Positions 1-7,411 of a DNA stretch of 64,000 bases are shown here, piece after piece. The stretch covers positions 372,001 to 436,000 of the forward strand of contig CAWBOI010000001.1 in assembly GCA_963790435.1 (NCBI GenBank), written 5' to 3'. A program made the translations under genes and the position numbers. The notes under the pieces are model-generated. The model had not been told where the DNA came from. It saw only the letters and a program-made list of their open reading frames with translations, and did no database searches. This stretch comes from Ilyomonas sp963790435 (lineage in GTDB: Bacteria; Bacteroidota; Bacteroidia; Chitinophagales; Chitinophagaceae). The first letter of the stretch is position 1, and the number at the start of each line of letters is the position of its first letter.

Positions 1-459
1 TTTGCTTTTTAAAATACTTGAATGGACAAGGTACTTTTCTATTTCTTTCAAATTGACCATGAACATTTCTGAAATGCTCTTATCATAGGCAAGAGAATCT
101 TTCGTCCTCGATTTTCGGAGGAAAGGAATGCTTAGCCAATCATAGGGATGAAGCTTCCATCTTTCTTTCCAGTTTACCTTCCAATTCCCCTTCCAATATG
201 CCTCCCATTTATAGTGAATATATCGATTATAAAAACCAACCTTTATGTTGCGTTGATTGACGAACAATGGTAACGGCCAATTGTGGTCATCAAAGCCATT
301 GACCTGAATTTCGAGTAAACTGACAGTCCGTGTTCGACAATATTTATACAGAGCCTCTTTTAAATTAAGCGGATAATCTGGGGTGTAATTTTCCGGTTTT
401 GTCGGTAGGCTATCGACAAACTTGTTAAAATTGTCTTCAAATCTTTCGTACGTTATCAA
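1..459 (-). CDS. Hypothetical protein, C-terminus cut off by the window edge
   Basis: An open frame runs leftwards from a stop at 478-480 and leaves the window still open after about 153 codons. The only early start in frame is TTG at 459. An ATG at 520 lies in another frame and reads 16 codons to a stop at 472; deleting one T near 473 would join it to this frame, so the true start may be at 520 with a frameshift. The product is rich in Trp, Lys and Tyr (a stretch with KWEAYWKGNWKVNWKERW) and has no signal peptide. I do not recognise the family. It lies downstream of the HNH remnant and small HTH gene on the same strand. Confidence 0.5.
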   Translation of the reverse strand, partial: MITYERFEDNFNKFVDSLPTKPENYTPDYPLNLKEALYKYCRTRTVSLLEIQVNGFDDHNWPLPLFVNQRNIKVGFYNRYIHYKWEAYWKGNWKVNWKERWKLHPYDWLSIPFLRKSRTKDSLAYDKSISEMFMVNLKEIEKYLVHSSILKSK

Positions 460-491
460 CTTTAATAGATTAAGAGTTTACACTAACTATT

Positions 492-691
492 TTATTTTCC
501 TGATGTTCTTTTATTGTCATCTTTGGATAACAGTTGGCAATTTTGCTCTACAGTTTTACCGCCCAAGTGCCGCGGCGTAACATGGTTGGCTTCCGTTTCT
601 AAGACTTCAAAGTGTTTATTGGATTTTACGCAAATTCGTTTTTGTCGTTCCTAAACTTTTCTTTTGGTAGTGGAGCATTTTGAAATTCCAT
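492..691 (-). pseudogene. Broken HNH endonuclease remnant
   Basis: ATG at 691 opens MEFQNAPLPKEKF, which stops after about 21 codons. The next frame continues RQKRICVKSNKHFE, then EANHVTPRHLGGKT and EQNCQLLSKDDNKRTSGK before a stop at 492. The layout matches the small HNH nuclease fold, usually CxxC, then EADHIxPxxxGGKT, then NCQxLCxxCNRxKSGK. Key residues are altered: the second Cys of the first pair is Ser, the DH pair is NH, and the last Cys pair is lost. With the frameshift this points to a dead nuclease. It begins 6 bp after the HTH gene and was probably co-transcribed with it. A short copy of its first codons recurs at 4404-4430. Confidence 0.6.
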
Positions 692-696
692 AAAGT

Positions 697-879
697 TTAT
701 TGAGTTGTATTTTTCTTTTTTGGTTTCACTTTGTATTCGATTCGTCTAACGATTTGACCAACGCGACTTCCGGTTATTCCATACATTTTACCTATTTCTC
801 TATGGTTCATTCCCTGCAACATCAACGCATACATTTTCTGGTTGCGAACCTTAATTTCGTATAATTTCTCTTGTTGCAT
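697..879 (-). CDS. Small helix-turn-helix protein
   Basis: This 60-residue basic protein has a predicted HTH at residues 25-47 (HREIGKMYGITGSRVGQIVR), close to the sigma-factor region 4 type, and a Lys-rich tail. Family knowledge suggests DNA binding, perhaps as a small regulator carried with mobile DNA; the target is unknown. Its stop lies 6 bp before the start of the HNH remnant, so the two look like one transcription unit. The start ATG at 879 is the only plausible one. It could be a fragment of a larger recombinase or sigma-like protein, but no upstream extension is open. Confidence 0.6.
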   Translation of the reverse strand: MQQEKLYEIKVRNQKMYALMLQGMNHREIGKMYGITGSRVGQIVRRIEYKVKPKKKNTTQ

Positions 880-1009
880 ATCTATGAAATTTCACTAATT
901 TTATAACAATAGAAAGGCGCTACATGCCGGTAGCGGTAACCGTTTAACGAAGTAAAAAATTTCAGTTGGTTGGTTTAACAAAAGTAAATCCTATCTATGC
1001 GACGTAATC

Positions 1010-1702
1010 TTATTTCTTCAAAAAAACTGTATCAACCTTCTTCTCCTTAAAAATCTTCATCAGATTTTCTTGAGATTGCGTTTGGCGTTGTATTGCGTTT
1101 TGCTGCTCTATTATTGCTGATTTTATTTTTTCAAGGTCTGACGACGTAATGCCATTTTTTGCTATTTTGACTTGGGCGATTAGGGCAATAAGTGTAAGTA
1201 TAGCTACTCCCAATGTCCATTTGTTTTGTTTTCTTTGAGAGAGGTTATTGTTTTTATTATCAGTAAGGGCATTCTTGCTCGCTTCATTAGTATCTAATGT
1301 TGAAGTTGCAACTTGTATTTGAAGGCTTCTTTGTGCAACCTTATTTTCTTCTATGTCTATTAACTCGTAATAATAGCCATCATAGTAAGCGTTTTCACCT
1401 TCAGGAGTAATGTGAAGTTTAATATAGAAAGCGTCGTTTGGGTTTTCATTTGCCGTTGCTATATGTTCGTTTCTTCTTAATAATAGCATCACATTGTAAG
1501 TCAAATCTGAATCATTGATTGCGAGCTTCTTTTCAATGTTATGAAGTGTGACAGGTATAAAGGCTTTAGAAGTAAATGTTTTACCCATTTCCCCAATTGT
1601 GCTGTCTTTTATATAGCCACTAAACAATTGAGCTAAAATTGAGTGTGCCGTCTGGTACTTTTTGATACGGTATTCTAAAAAGTCTTTATACTCCATAAGC
1701 AA
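1010..1702 (-). CDS. Single-pass membrane protein of unknown function
   Basis: The protein has 230 residues. The N-terminal 135 residues look globular and mixed alpha/beta. A low-complexity Asn/Lys linker follows at about 140-161, then one membrane helix at about 162-180 and a C-terminal helical, coiled-coil-like region at 188-220 rich in Gln, Glu and Lys. There is no signal peptide, so the membrane segment probably anchors a soluble cytoplasmic domain. A second ATG at 1696 (MEYKDF) is an equally good start. The gene diverges from the secreted protein at 1791. I do not recognise the family. A membrane-anchored sensor beside an AbiV-like gene would fit a defence role, but this is only inferred from position. 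Confidence 0.6.
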   Translation of the reverse strand: MLMEYKDFLEYRIKKYQTAHSILAQLFSGYIKDSTIGEMGKTFTSKAFIPVTLHNIEKKLAINDSDLTYNVMLLLRRNEHIATANENPNDAFYIKLHITPEGENAYYDGYYYELIDIEENKVAQRSLQIQVATSTLDTNEASKNALTDNKNNNLSQRKQNKWTLGVAILTLIALIAQVKIAKNGITSSDLEKIKSAIIEQQNAIQRQTQSQENLMKIFKEKKVDTVFLKK

Positions 1703-1790
1703 CGCTTTTATTTGGTGGGCTAAAGTAGTATTTTAGCCCTGACAAATATTGCTTAGATTCTTTAACGCGATTTGGAAAAAGGGTAACCAC

Positions 1791-2225
1791 ATGAAAAAAG
1801 TCTATATTACGCTCCTATCAGTTCTTTTATTCACCTTTCACCTGTATAGTCAAGATTCAAACGTCACTAAGTTTAAGTTTCGGGTTATTCGGGGTATGAG
1901 CTTGGTTGACGATAAGTATGGTGATTTTCAATACATGAAAGACTGGGCAGACACCTCTTTTTTAGTACAATTGGATACAGAAGGAAAGACTTTAAGCTTT
2001 TTTACGTCCCCAATAACCGTATATGATTTCGTTACAACGGCTACAAAATTTTCAGATGGAGGTTCAGATTTCATAAGATGGACATTTTTAGACAAAAACG
2101 CTGTAAGAGGCACATTTAAAATAATGCTGCCCTATCCGAACGAAAAAGCCTGCTTTCTTTATATCATATATTCAAATGTGACTTATGTGTATATAGCTGC
2201 AATAGATAAAATAATTCGCCTCTAA
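1791..2225 (+). CDS. Secreted hypothetical protein
   Basis: Starting at the ATG at 1791 gives a typical signal peptide (MKKVYITLLSVLLFTFHLYS with cleavage after about residue 20) and a mature protein of about 125 residues rich in beta-forming and aromatic residues. The open frame extends 14 codons further upstream, but that extension would place charged residues before the signal peptide, so 1791 is preferred. The family is not recognised. The product is probably periplasmic or cell-surface. It is followed 37 bp later by the AbiV-like gene on the same strand. Confidence 0.6.
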   Translation: MKKVYITLLSVLLFTFHLYSQDSNVTKFKFRVIRGMSLVDDKYGDFQYMKDWADTSFLVQLDTEGKTLSFFTSPITVYDFVTTATKFSDGGSDFIRWTFLDKNAVRGTFKIMLPYPNEKACFLYIIYSNVTYVYIAAIDKIIRL

Positions 2226-2262
2226 GTACGCCAAGCGTACATACGCATTAAAAAAATTAGTT

Positions 2263-2955
2263 ATGTTAACTGCAAAGGAAAAATTAGCGTGGGAAAAGAA
2301 AATGGAAAAGGACAATTATTGGTTGGATTGTGATTATTCAGATGGAGCATGTATTTCTTATGAAAACTCAAAGAAGCATTTTAAATATAGTGGATTGGCG
2401 GCGGAATCTAAAGATTTTGGCTTTGCCGTATCACATTTGGTGTTAGGGGTTGAAGAACTTTTAAAGGGCTTAATCCTGCTTTGCTTAGACCGTTATCCAC
2501 ATTTTATAGACAGTGACAGTAAAGAGAAAATATTCAGCCAGCACAACTTTAAACATTTTAATGCAAAGGAATTTCTTACAGCTTTAACAGTTGATTCAAT
2601 CGGCGGATATTTTCGAGACCCACTATATCATTTAAATAGCAGAAACGTAGCAAACAAGTTTCAAAGAACGGCTGTATTTATCAGCAAGAATTTAAGTAAG
2701 GGTGAAATCGTAGATGATGAAATAGATGATTTGGTAAAGCTTATGGATAAAGCCAATTACTACAAAAATAGAGGCTTTTATGTTGACTACGATTCAGGTT
2801 GGCGAATACCGGAAGACATTAAAGAACCACTTTATATCCAATATAAAACGTTAGCTGATAAGTTAATGAACTTTATTGAACCTCTGTTCATTACGCCTTT
2901 GGATGATGAGCGAATGGAATACTTTTTAGATGAGTCCAATTGGCGTCTTCTTTAA
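2263..2955 (+). CDS. AbiV-like abortive infection family protein
   Basis: This 230-residue soluble helical protein has three features I associate with the AbiV family: an amphipathic helix with VEELLKGLIL at about residues 63-72, a His/Lys segment (QHNFKHF) near 93-99, and a Tyr-rich stretch late in the protein (YYKNRGFYVDYDSGWRIPED) at about 168-187. AbiV proteins in lactococci block phage multiplication by interfering with phage translation; related proteins are widespread and mostly untested. No membrane segment or signal peptide is present. It stands alone on the plus strand in a region of decayed and small genes. The assignment rests on motif order read by eye. Confidence 0.55.
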   Translation: MLTAKEKLAWEKKMEKDNYWLDCDYSDGACISYENSKKHFKYSGLAAESKDFGFAVSHLVLGVEELLKGLILLCLDRYPHFIDSDSKEKIFSQHNFKHFNAKEFLTALTVDSIGGYFRDPLYHLNSRNVANKFQRTAVFISKNLSKGEIVDDEIDDLVKLMDKANYYKNRGFYVDYDSGWRIPEDIKEPLYIQYKTLADKLMNFIEPLFITPLDDERMEYFLDESNWRLL

Positions 2956-3007
2956 AATATCCGTTAGTACATTAAAGTATATCAATGCTAACAATAATTC
3001 AATTTCC

Positions 3008-3223
3008 TTATGGTGATACAAGAAAACAGACAACGGCAGCAAAGGCAATAGAATAAATCAAAGTAAGCTTAGAGACGAGATGTTTGTTCTTTTCCGAACC
3101 AAACGAAGTCTGACTTCGCTAATAAAGAACGCTTGTTCCCATTAAGATGGCTACAGAAATAAATGCAATGATGAGCAGAGAGGTGGTTGATTTTGGTATA
3201 AACATAAAGTACAAAGGAGACAT
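3008..3223 (-). pseudogene. Two-helix membrane protein split by an in-frame TAG
   Basis: From ATG 3223 the frame reads 34 codons containing one membrane helix (LLIIAFISVAILMGTSVLY), meets TAG, then stays open in the same frame for 36 codons with a second helix (LTLIYSIAFAAVVCFLVSP). Together they make a 71-residue hairpin membrane protein of the same build as its neighbours at 3262 and 3998. One nonsense change explains the break. Readthrough or two tiny genes are alternatives; the second half has no obvious start. Confidence 0.4.
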
Positions 3224-3261
3224 TGTTTCTTTCAATTCAAATTCAGTTCATTGATAGCAAG

Positions 3262-3450
3262 TCAATTCGATTTCAACCGACGCATGAGGAAGAGTAAGAA
3301 AACAGCATAAACATGCGATATAATACCCAGTGTAAAGAAAGCATCAGCGGCCTTCTTATCAGTAGATGCAACAATATAGTATGCTCCTATTAATATGCAG
3401 ACGATACCGCCAACAAAGCTCATATACATCTTCCACTTTATTGTAATCAT
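3262..3450 (-). CDS. Small two-helix membrane protein
   Basis: This 62-residue protein begins MITIKWKMYMSF and has two membrane helices at about residues 9-28 and 38-56, with a basic C-terminus (RRLKSN). The family is not recognised. It shares the MITI start and general build with the 88-residue protein at 3998, and both sit in a run of small minus-strand envelope genes. It is probably an inner-membrane protein with both ends in the cytoplasm, judging by the flanking positive charges. Confidence 0.5.
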   Translation of the reverse strand: MITIKWKMYMSFVGGIVCILIGAYYIVASTDKKAADAFFTLGIISHVYAVFLLFLMRRLKSN

Positions 3451-3591
3451 GGTACTTGTTTTATTGATTGTTTCATTATTTGCATGTGTGTCGTTTTGCC
3501 TCTATCGCATAAGCAATAATACGCTCTGCGTTACATTTTATGGTTAAGAACGCACATGGATATGCGCGGGGCTCATCACAAGCCTCATCAG

Positions 3592-3894
3592 TTAACCTTT
3601 ACCGCCCTTTTTCTGCTTGGTGGTGTCATAATACCTCGTCAAAAACTTGCCCAACCAATAACGAACCTCATGGTCAGTTTTCGCAGCCATAAAGTGTTTG
3701 CCCTCGTTGGACTTCTTAAACTGTGCAAACATGGCGGCAGGATGACCGTCAAAAAAGGACATGTAGCTCTGCCTGTCTTCTTCCATGTTGTGAATCACGC
3801 TGTGGCTTCCCGGTCGCTCCATCAACTGGCAGTTCCCCCCGAAGGTGGTCAGAACAACGAACGAGAGGAAGAAAATAAGCTTTTGAATGTTCAT
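3592..3894 (-). CDS. Small secreted hypothetical protein
   Basis: The 100-residue product has a clear signal peptide (MNIQKLIFFLSFVVLTTFGG, cleavage near NCQ) and a polar mature part ending in a Lys/Gly-rich tail (TTKQKKGGKG). A cysteine at residue 22 follows TFGGN, which is a poor lipobox, so soluble export is more likely than lipidation. An open frame also exists on the plus strand at 3556-3945, but its composition looks like a shadow of this gene. The family is not recognised. Confidence 0.5.
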   Translation of the reverse strand: MNIQKLIFFLSFVVLTTFGGNCQLMERPGSHSVIHNMEEDRQSYMSFFDGHPAAMFAQFKKSNEGKHFMAAKTDHEVRYWLGKFLTRYYDTTKQKKGGKG

Positions 3895-3997
3895 ACTCTG
3901 TGCGATTTAATTGTTAAGACAAACTGTTCTTGTCTCCTTTCGTAGTACTCATAGTATAAGGAGTAAGATGTAAGCCTCTTTTGGTGGTATTGAGATA

Positions 3998-4264
3998 TTA
4001 CTTACCAATAGCTTTAAAAAGGAAGATACCAACTAATGCAGCGAATCCAAGGTACAAAAGCACGTTGAGTAAATAGCTCTTCTTCTCTGTCTCTGAAGGC
4101 AAGCTCCTGTAAAGAACGAGGGTATCTATAGCGTACACAGCAAGTACAACAATGGATGCGGTGGTAATCCAGATTTTGTCCCTTACAAAAATCAAAACAA
4201 CCACCCATGTCGCCCGCAATATGTAGCTAATGGCAGTCTTTCGCTCCTTTGTAATGGTAATCAT
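3998..4264 (-). CDS. Small three-helix membrane protein
   Basis: This 88-residue protein begins MITITKERKTAISYI and has about three hydrophobic stretches (residues 13-28, 32-49 and 65-84) separated by charged loops. It is similar in build to the protein at 3262. The family is not recognised. Downstream, about 180 bp towards the proteasome-like gene, lies a short remnant of the HNH nuclease start (4404-4430), so this stretch has been rearranged. A location in the inner membrane is inferred from hydropathy only. Confidence 0.5.
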   Translation of the reverse strand: MITITKERKTAISYILRATWVVVLIFVRDKIWITTASIVVLAVYAIDTLVLYRSLPSETEKKSYLLNVLLYLGFAALVGIFLFKAIGK

Positions 4265-4445
4265 ATTTGTTGTTTTTAGAGTAGTAGCTATGATTGATTG
4301 TTAACTCGTAGGCTTATCATCATCGAGTCTTAATTGTAATACCCATCCAAAAATAAAAATAAAATTATTTCCTTGCATGGCATCTTTTTATCTCATCCTT
4401 TTTTAGTAGTGGGCCATTTTGAAATTTCGATTTCTTTTTGACTTA

Positions 4446-5246
4446 CTAATAAAAATGTTTACTGGGCATTTTATTGCCTGACAGAAATTGCAAAAGCGCC
4501 GGTTTCCCATTATTGTTGAGATAAACCATTTTAAGTTGGCCCCTTTTAACTTGTTTTATTAAATCTTTGTCTGTCTTAAAATCGTTTTTTGTAAACTTGT
4601 TTTGTACCCATTCGATATGATTATTTTCAAAAACTTTTACAATCGAAACGGGACCGCCGATTGTATTTTCAAGATGCTCGCCTCTCGCAAAAATCTTTAT
4701 GGCGTTTTCTAATTTCCGGGGTACTGATTCCGCTTTGACTTGTTCCTGTTGCAAATATTTTATAACTCTGGTATCGTTTGTAGTGAAGTCGTGCCTTTTA
4801 TCCCACCGGACTGAATTAAATCCAATTAATTCGGGTTGCCCTTGCTCAAATCCGACTGCTATAAAATAGGTCGTATTCCGAATGGGGAAAGCTGTAACAG
4901 GATATTGTTTATCTAAATAGGTAGAAAAGGCTTTCAGCGTTTTTGACAAACTTCCGCTTTGAAATGAAGTTGCGTTAAAGTCATCAATAATCTTACTGTA
5001 AAATGTGTTGCCGATACCAGCAGCACCACTCACACCAATTATAAACTGTTTCAGTTGGAATAACTTCGGGCTTTCGTCATAATAGGCAAAAGGTTGTTCG
5101 TCTGCGGTGTCCATTTTAAAACCGGTTCTCGAATCGGCGGCTAAAACGATTCCATCATTAACGGCTATACCTAAGATTTCTGTACCGGATTGAGCAAAAG
5201 AATTGATTGAGAGAAATATTACCAGCAAACCAAAAAGCAACTTCAT
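4446..5246 (-). CDS. Exported proteasome-type N-terminal-threonine hydrolase
   Basis: From ATG 5246 the protein has 266 residues: a signal peptide (MKLLFGLLVIFLSINSFAQ) and then SG followed by TEILGIAVNDGIVLAADSR. This is the pattern of proteasome beta-type Ntn hydrolases, where cleavage before Thr frees the catalytic N-terminus. Thr22 would be Thr1, Asp38 matches Asp17, and Lys61 in SPKLFQL matches Lys33. FIIGVSGAAG and IGGPVSIV also fit the fold. The upstream open frame to 5300 would bury the signal peptide, so it was not used. Family members normally act in the cytosol as rings (HslV, Anbu, 20S); an exported form is unusual. Whether it degrades proteins or hydrolyses small amides is unknown. 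Confidence 0.75.
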   Translation of the reverse strand: MKLLFGLLVIFLSINSFAQSGTEILGIAVNDGIVLAADSRTGFKMDTADEQPFAYYDESPKLFQLKQFIIGVSGAAGIGNTFYSKIIDDFNATSFQSGSLSKTLKAFSTYLDKQYPVTAFPIRNTTYFIAVGFEQGQPELIGFNSVRWDKRHDFTTNDTRVIKYLQQEQVKAESVPRKLENAIKIFARGEHLENTIGGPVSIVKVFENNHIEWVQNKFTKNDFKTDKDLIKQVKRGQLKMVYLNNNGKPALLQFLSGNKMPSKHFY

Positions 5247-5359
5247 ATAGCTATTATTCGATTGAATAAACATACAAAAAAAACTTTCAAACTGTACCAC
5301 AGCCCCTTTTTTGCACTTGGATGTTCAAATAATATATCAGACCATATTTCAACGCTTCA

Positions 5360-5617
5360 TTATCGTTTACCTTTTAATCTTCTCAGTCTCTTACTGCAAC
5401 TGACCAAATCACCGAGTAATATCAGCAAGTAGAGAAATAAGTTCGCCATTTGAATATAAAGCAATGTCATGGGAGGAATGATTGTTATGGTAAAGAACTG
5501 AACAATAGGGATGAGCAGCAAGACAATAGCTGCGAGGAGGATTGCCTTATGTCGGAGAGGTTGGTTCATGCAAATGCTGTATACTTTTTTAAGCTTTGCT
5601 AAGAGTGGATTTTTCAT
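5360..5617 (-). CDS. Small membrane protein
   Basis: This 85-residue protein has a basic N-terminus (MKNPLLAKLKKVYSICMNQ), two or three membrane helices at about residues 24-45 and 49-70, and a strongly basic tail (SKRLRRLKGKR). The family is not recognised. It precedes the exported proteasome-like gene on the same strand with a gap of about 110 bp, so the two may be expressed together. Its coding sequence contains one inverted copy of the tenfold motif acctctccga (5552-5561) that is clustered near 6370-6516; this may be chance. Confidence 0.5.
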   Translation of the reverse strand: MKNPLLAKLKKVYSICMNQPLRHKAILLAAIVLLLIPIVQFFTITIIPPMTLLYIQMANLFLYLLILLGDLVSCSKRLRRLKGKR

Positions 5618-5648
5618 GTTTAAACAAACTATTTAAATGAAAAAGTGT

Positions 5649-6351
5649 TTATCGTGATACATTGATTTCTTTGTTTTTAATCAATGTTTCCTGCTCTGGA
5701 TAATTGCCACCTGATAAACAGGATTTGGTCTTCCAGAGATGTCGCCTGAAGACTTCAATGTACATTGGATGGTCTCCTCCAATGGCGAGTTTCTTGCGAC
5801 CATTATTTATATAAATCCGCTGTTCTCCCTGATTCACAAAGAAAGAAAGGCTGATAAAAGCCATACTCTTCCTGTTTTATGTGATTGCTGTATTCAACAA
5901 CACATGGAAACTGTTTCGCAAAAAAGCGCGTCTGTTCGACGAATAGAGACACACCTTCCCATTGTGTTTGGAACATTTCTTTGTTATAGTTTGAATAGCG
6001 ATGGTCTACATCATTTCTCGATTGATTAACTGCGTTGAGCTTCTCCGGTACTTCAATACCATACATTTTAAGTAGTTTCTTTTTGTCTGGGAATTCCAAA
6101 GAGTAAATTTGATGACCTGCACCATAACCCAGCAACACCAAAAGAGAATCGATCTGAGAGCAAAGCGCCGACCTCAAGTTTCGTATGGCATTAATGCCAC
6201 CGTGGAACTCTTCGCTTTGAAAGTCCTTCATGGCAAATGAAAGATACTGCGGTGCATTGATTGAAAAACCGGTGTGGATAATTCCGCTAAGCCAGTTGGA
6301 CTGGTAAGTGCTTTCATCATCCAGATAAGTAAGGATAGTGTTTACATCCAT
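5649..6351 (-). pseudogene. HEPN-type protein with RX4H motif, interrupted by a frameshift
   Basis: ATG 6351 opens a 182-residue helical frame ending at 5803. Residues 40-75 (AMKDFQSEEFHGGINAIRNL) and the motif RNDVDH at 112-117 match the HEPN fold, whose RX4-6H motif forms an RNase active site in many toxins and defence proteins. At about 5862 another frame takes over and runs to 5649 with protein-like sequence (AFISLSFFVNQGEQRIYINN). Removing one G near 5862 would fuse them into a protein of about 233 residues with a C-terminal beta-rich part. It may be a real frameshift, a sequencing error, or two products. The start codon abuts the 17-bp inverted repeat at 6352. Confidence 0.55.
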
Positions 6352-6552
6352 AAATTAAGCGTTTAAATTTACCTCTCCGACCATTGGCTGATTACGCATC
6401 TTTTTCAACCTCTCCGACAGGTGATTCCAACCTATACGGTATCGTTTTTCACCTCTCCGATTGCAGACCTCTCTGGTCATAACCTCTACGGTGCATTATA
6501 ATTGACCGTAGAGGTTATATGATATAAATACTAGTATTTAAACGCTTAATTT
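6352..6552. repeat. 201-bp block bounded by perfect 17-bp inverted repeats
   Basis: The sequence aaattaagcgtttaaat at 6352-6368 is exactly reversed at 6536-6552. The block between holds the acctctccga repeats and a hairpin. One end touches the HEPN start codon. Bacteroidota use inverted-repeat-bounded segments as invertible promoters, and transposon ends can also look like this; no recombinase gene is in the window. Confidence 0.6.
6371..6516. repeat. Cluster of seven 10-bp iterated motifs with a hairpin
   Basis: Copies of acctctccga or close variants start at 6371, 6408, 6430 (acctatacgg), 6451, 6467 (acctctctgg) and 6482 (acctctacgg), with one inverted copy at 6507-6516. The last two form a perfect 12-bp stem (6481-6492 with 6505-6516) with a 12-nt loop and no T-run after it, so it is not a simple terminator. 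Irregular spacing of 15-37 bp rules out a CRISPR array. Repeated protein-binding sites (operator, iteron or recombinase sites) are the likeliest reading. Confidence 0.55.
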
Positions 6553-6747
6553 ACAAAGTATTTTATGAAATAAAAAAGACTTTTTTCTTCATAAAAATTT
6601 TTTCTTTCTGAAAATTGCCCCTACTTTCACACTGTAAAACATTAGATTATGTAGCACATGTATATATTATATAAATAATTAATAAGCGTTAAGCTGATTT
6701 CCACGATCTGAAAAACTGGGGATTTTTATATGACTCAGTGGATAGAA

Positions 6748-6841
6748 GCAATAACGCTCACGTCAAAAGGCGTGGGCTTATTGTTTATTGAGATCATAGG
6801 TAATGCCAGTACCTCAGATCGATAGCAATAATGTCCCACGC
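6748..6841 (+). ncRNA. Candidate structured RNA with alternative pairing
   Basis: Three segments are related. A (6748-6762, gcaataacgctcacg) and C (6826-6840, caataatgtcccacg) are near repeats of one another, and B (6771-6783, cgtgggcttattg) is complementary to both. Between B and C, GATC/GGTA at 6792-6802 pairs with TACC/GATC at 6810-6820. Either A:B or B:C can form, as in attenuators. No T-run follows C. The region from 6553 to 7052 otherwise shows no convincing gene. The strand is assigned arbitrarily to the reading given. Confidence 0.35.
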
Positions 6842-7052
6842 TTGTTATTTATATCAATACCATCATAATTGAGGAAACATAAAAGCGATAGTTTGAAATT
6901 TTGAAGGCGTCATCAAATGCAGCTATCCCTTGTCAACAACTATAATCTAAACATTCAATTTATTATTCACCGACTGTTTTTTGTGCTGAAAAGCGCAAAG
7001 GCAAACTTTTGTCAAACATGAGCACTTTAAACAGTATAAAATCAAATTTTTT

Positions 7053-7384
7053 ATGCAGAACGAACAGGTAAATGCCAGCGGTTTCTTTTTTTGTTTCGGC
7101 GACGTAAAAACGTTTACTAACTGTCAATGGGTTGCACCTTATCTATCCTGATTTTGAGGTAACTCTACGGTTTACTGATATTCAAAGTATCTCGGTCATA
7201 CGAGACCACAAGCAACAGGTGATAAAAAATACTGCCTTACTTACGATAGTCAGTCATGAGCAATCCCGATATAGCCTTCGCTTCTTATAAAGACAAGGAA
7301 AGTGAGGCAAACGCCAAAACTCTTATCAATTTTGTAACATGCCGCGTTTTGAGCCTGTCGCAAAATCGCAATAAGCATAACTAA
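7053..7384 (+). pseudogene. Decayed small ORF spread over three frames
   Basis: ATG 7053 gives 32 codons (MQNEQVNASGFFFCFGDVKT...) to a TGA. An overlapping frame continues with protein-like sequence (YPDFEVTLRFTDIQSISVI) to TAA near 7288, and a third frame, open from ATG 7256, runs to 7384 (ending SLSQNRNKHN). The pieces join into about 110 residues if two single-base shifts are allowed. I do not recognise the family. It sits 28 bp before the tandem HTH genes and on the same strand, so it may have been the first gene of that small operon. Confidence 0.35.
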
Positions 7385-7411
7385 TCAGATATTTTCATAA
7401 CCTAAAATATT

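Noticed and set aside
3556..3945. Plus-strand ORF of 129 codons
   Set aside because: It is the shadow of the secreted protein gene at 3592-3894, which has a signal peptide and natural composition.
6371..6516. CRISPR array
   Set aside because: Repeat units are only about 10 bp, spacing varies from 15 to 37 bp, and one copy is inverted. No cas gene is present.
6553..7052. Further coding sequence in the 500-bp gap
   Set aside because: No frame of useful length or protein-like composition was seen outside the structured RNA candidate.
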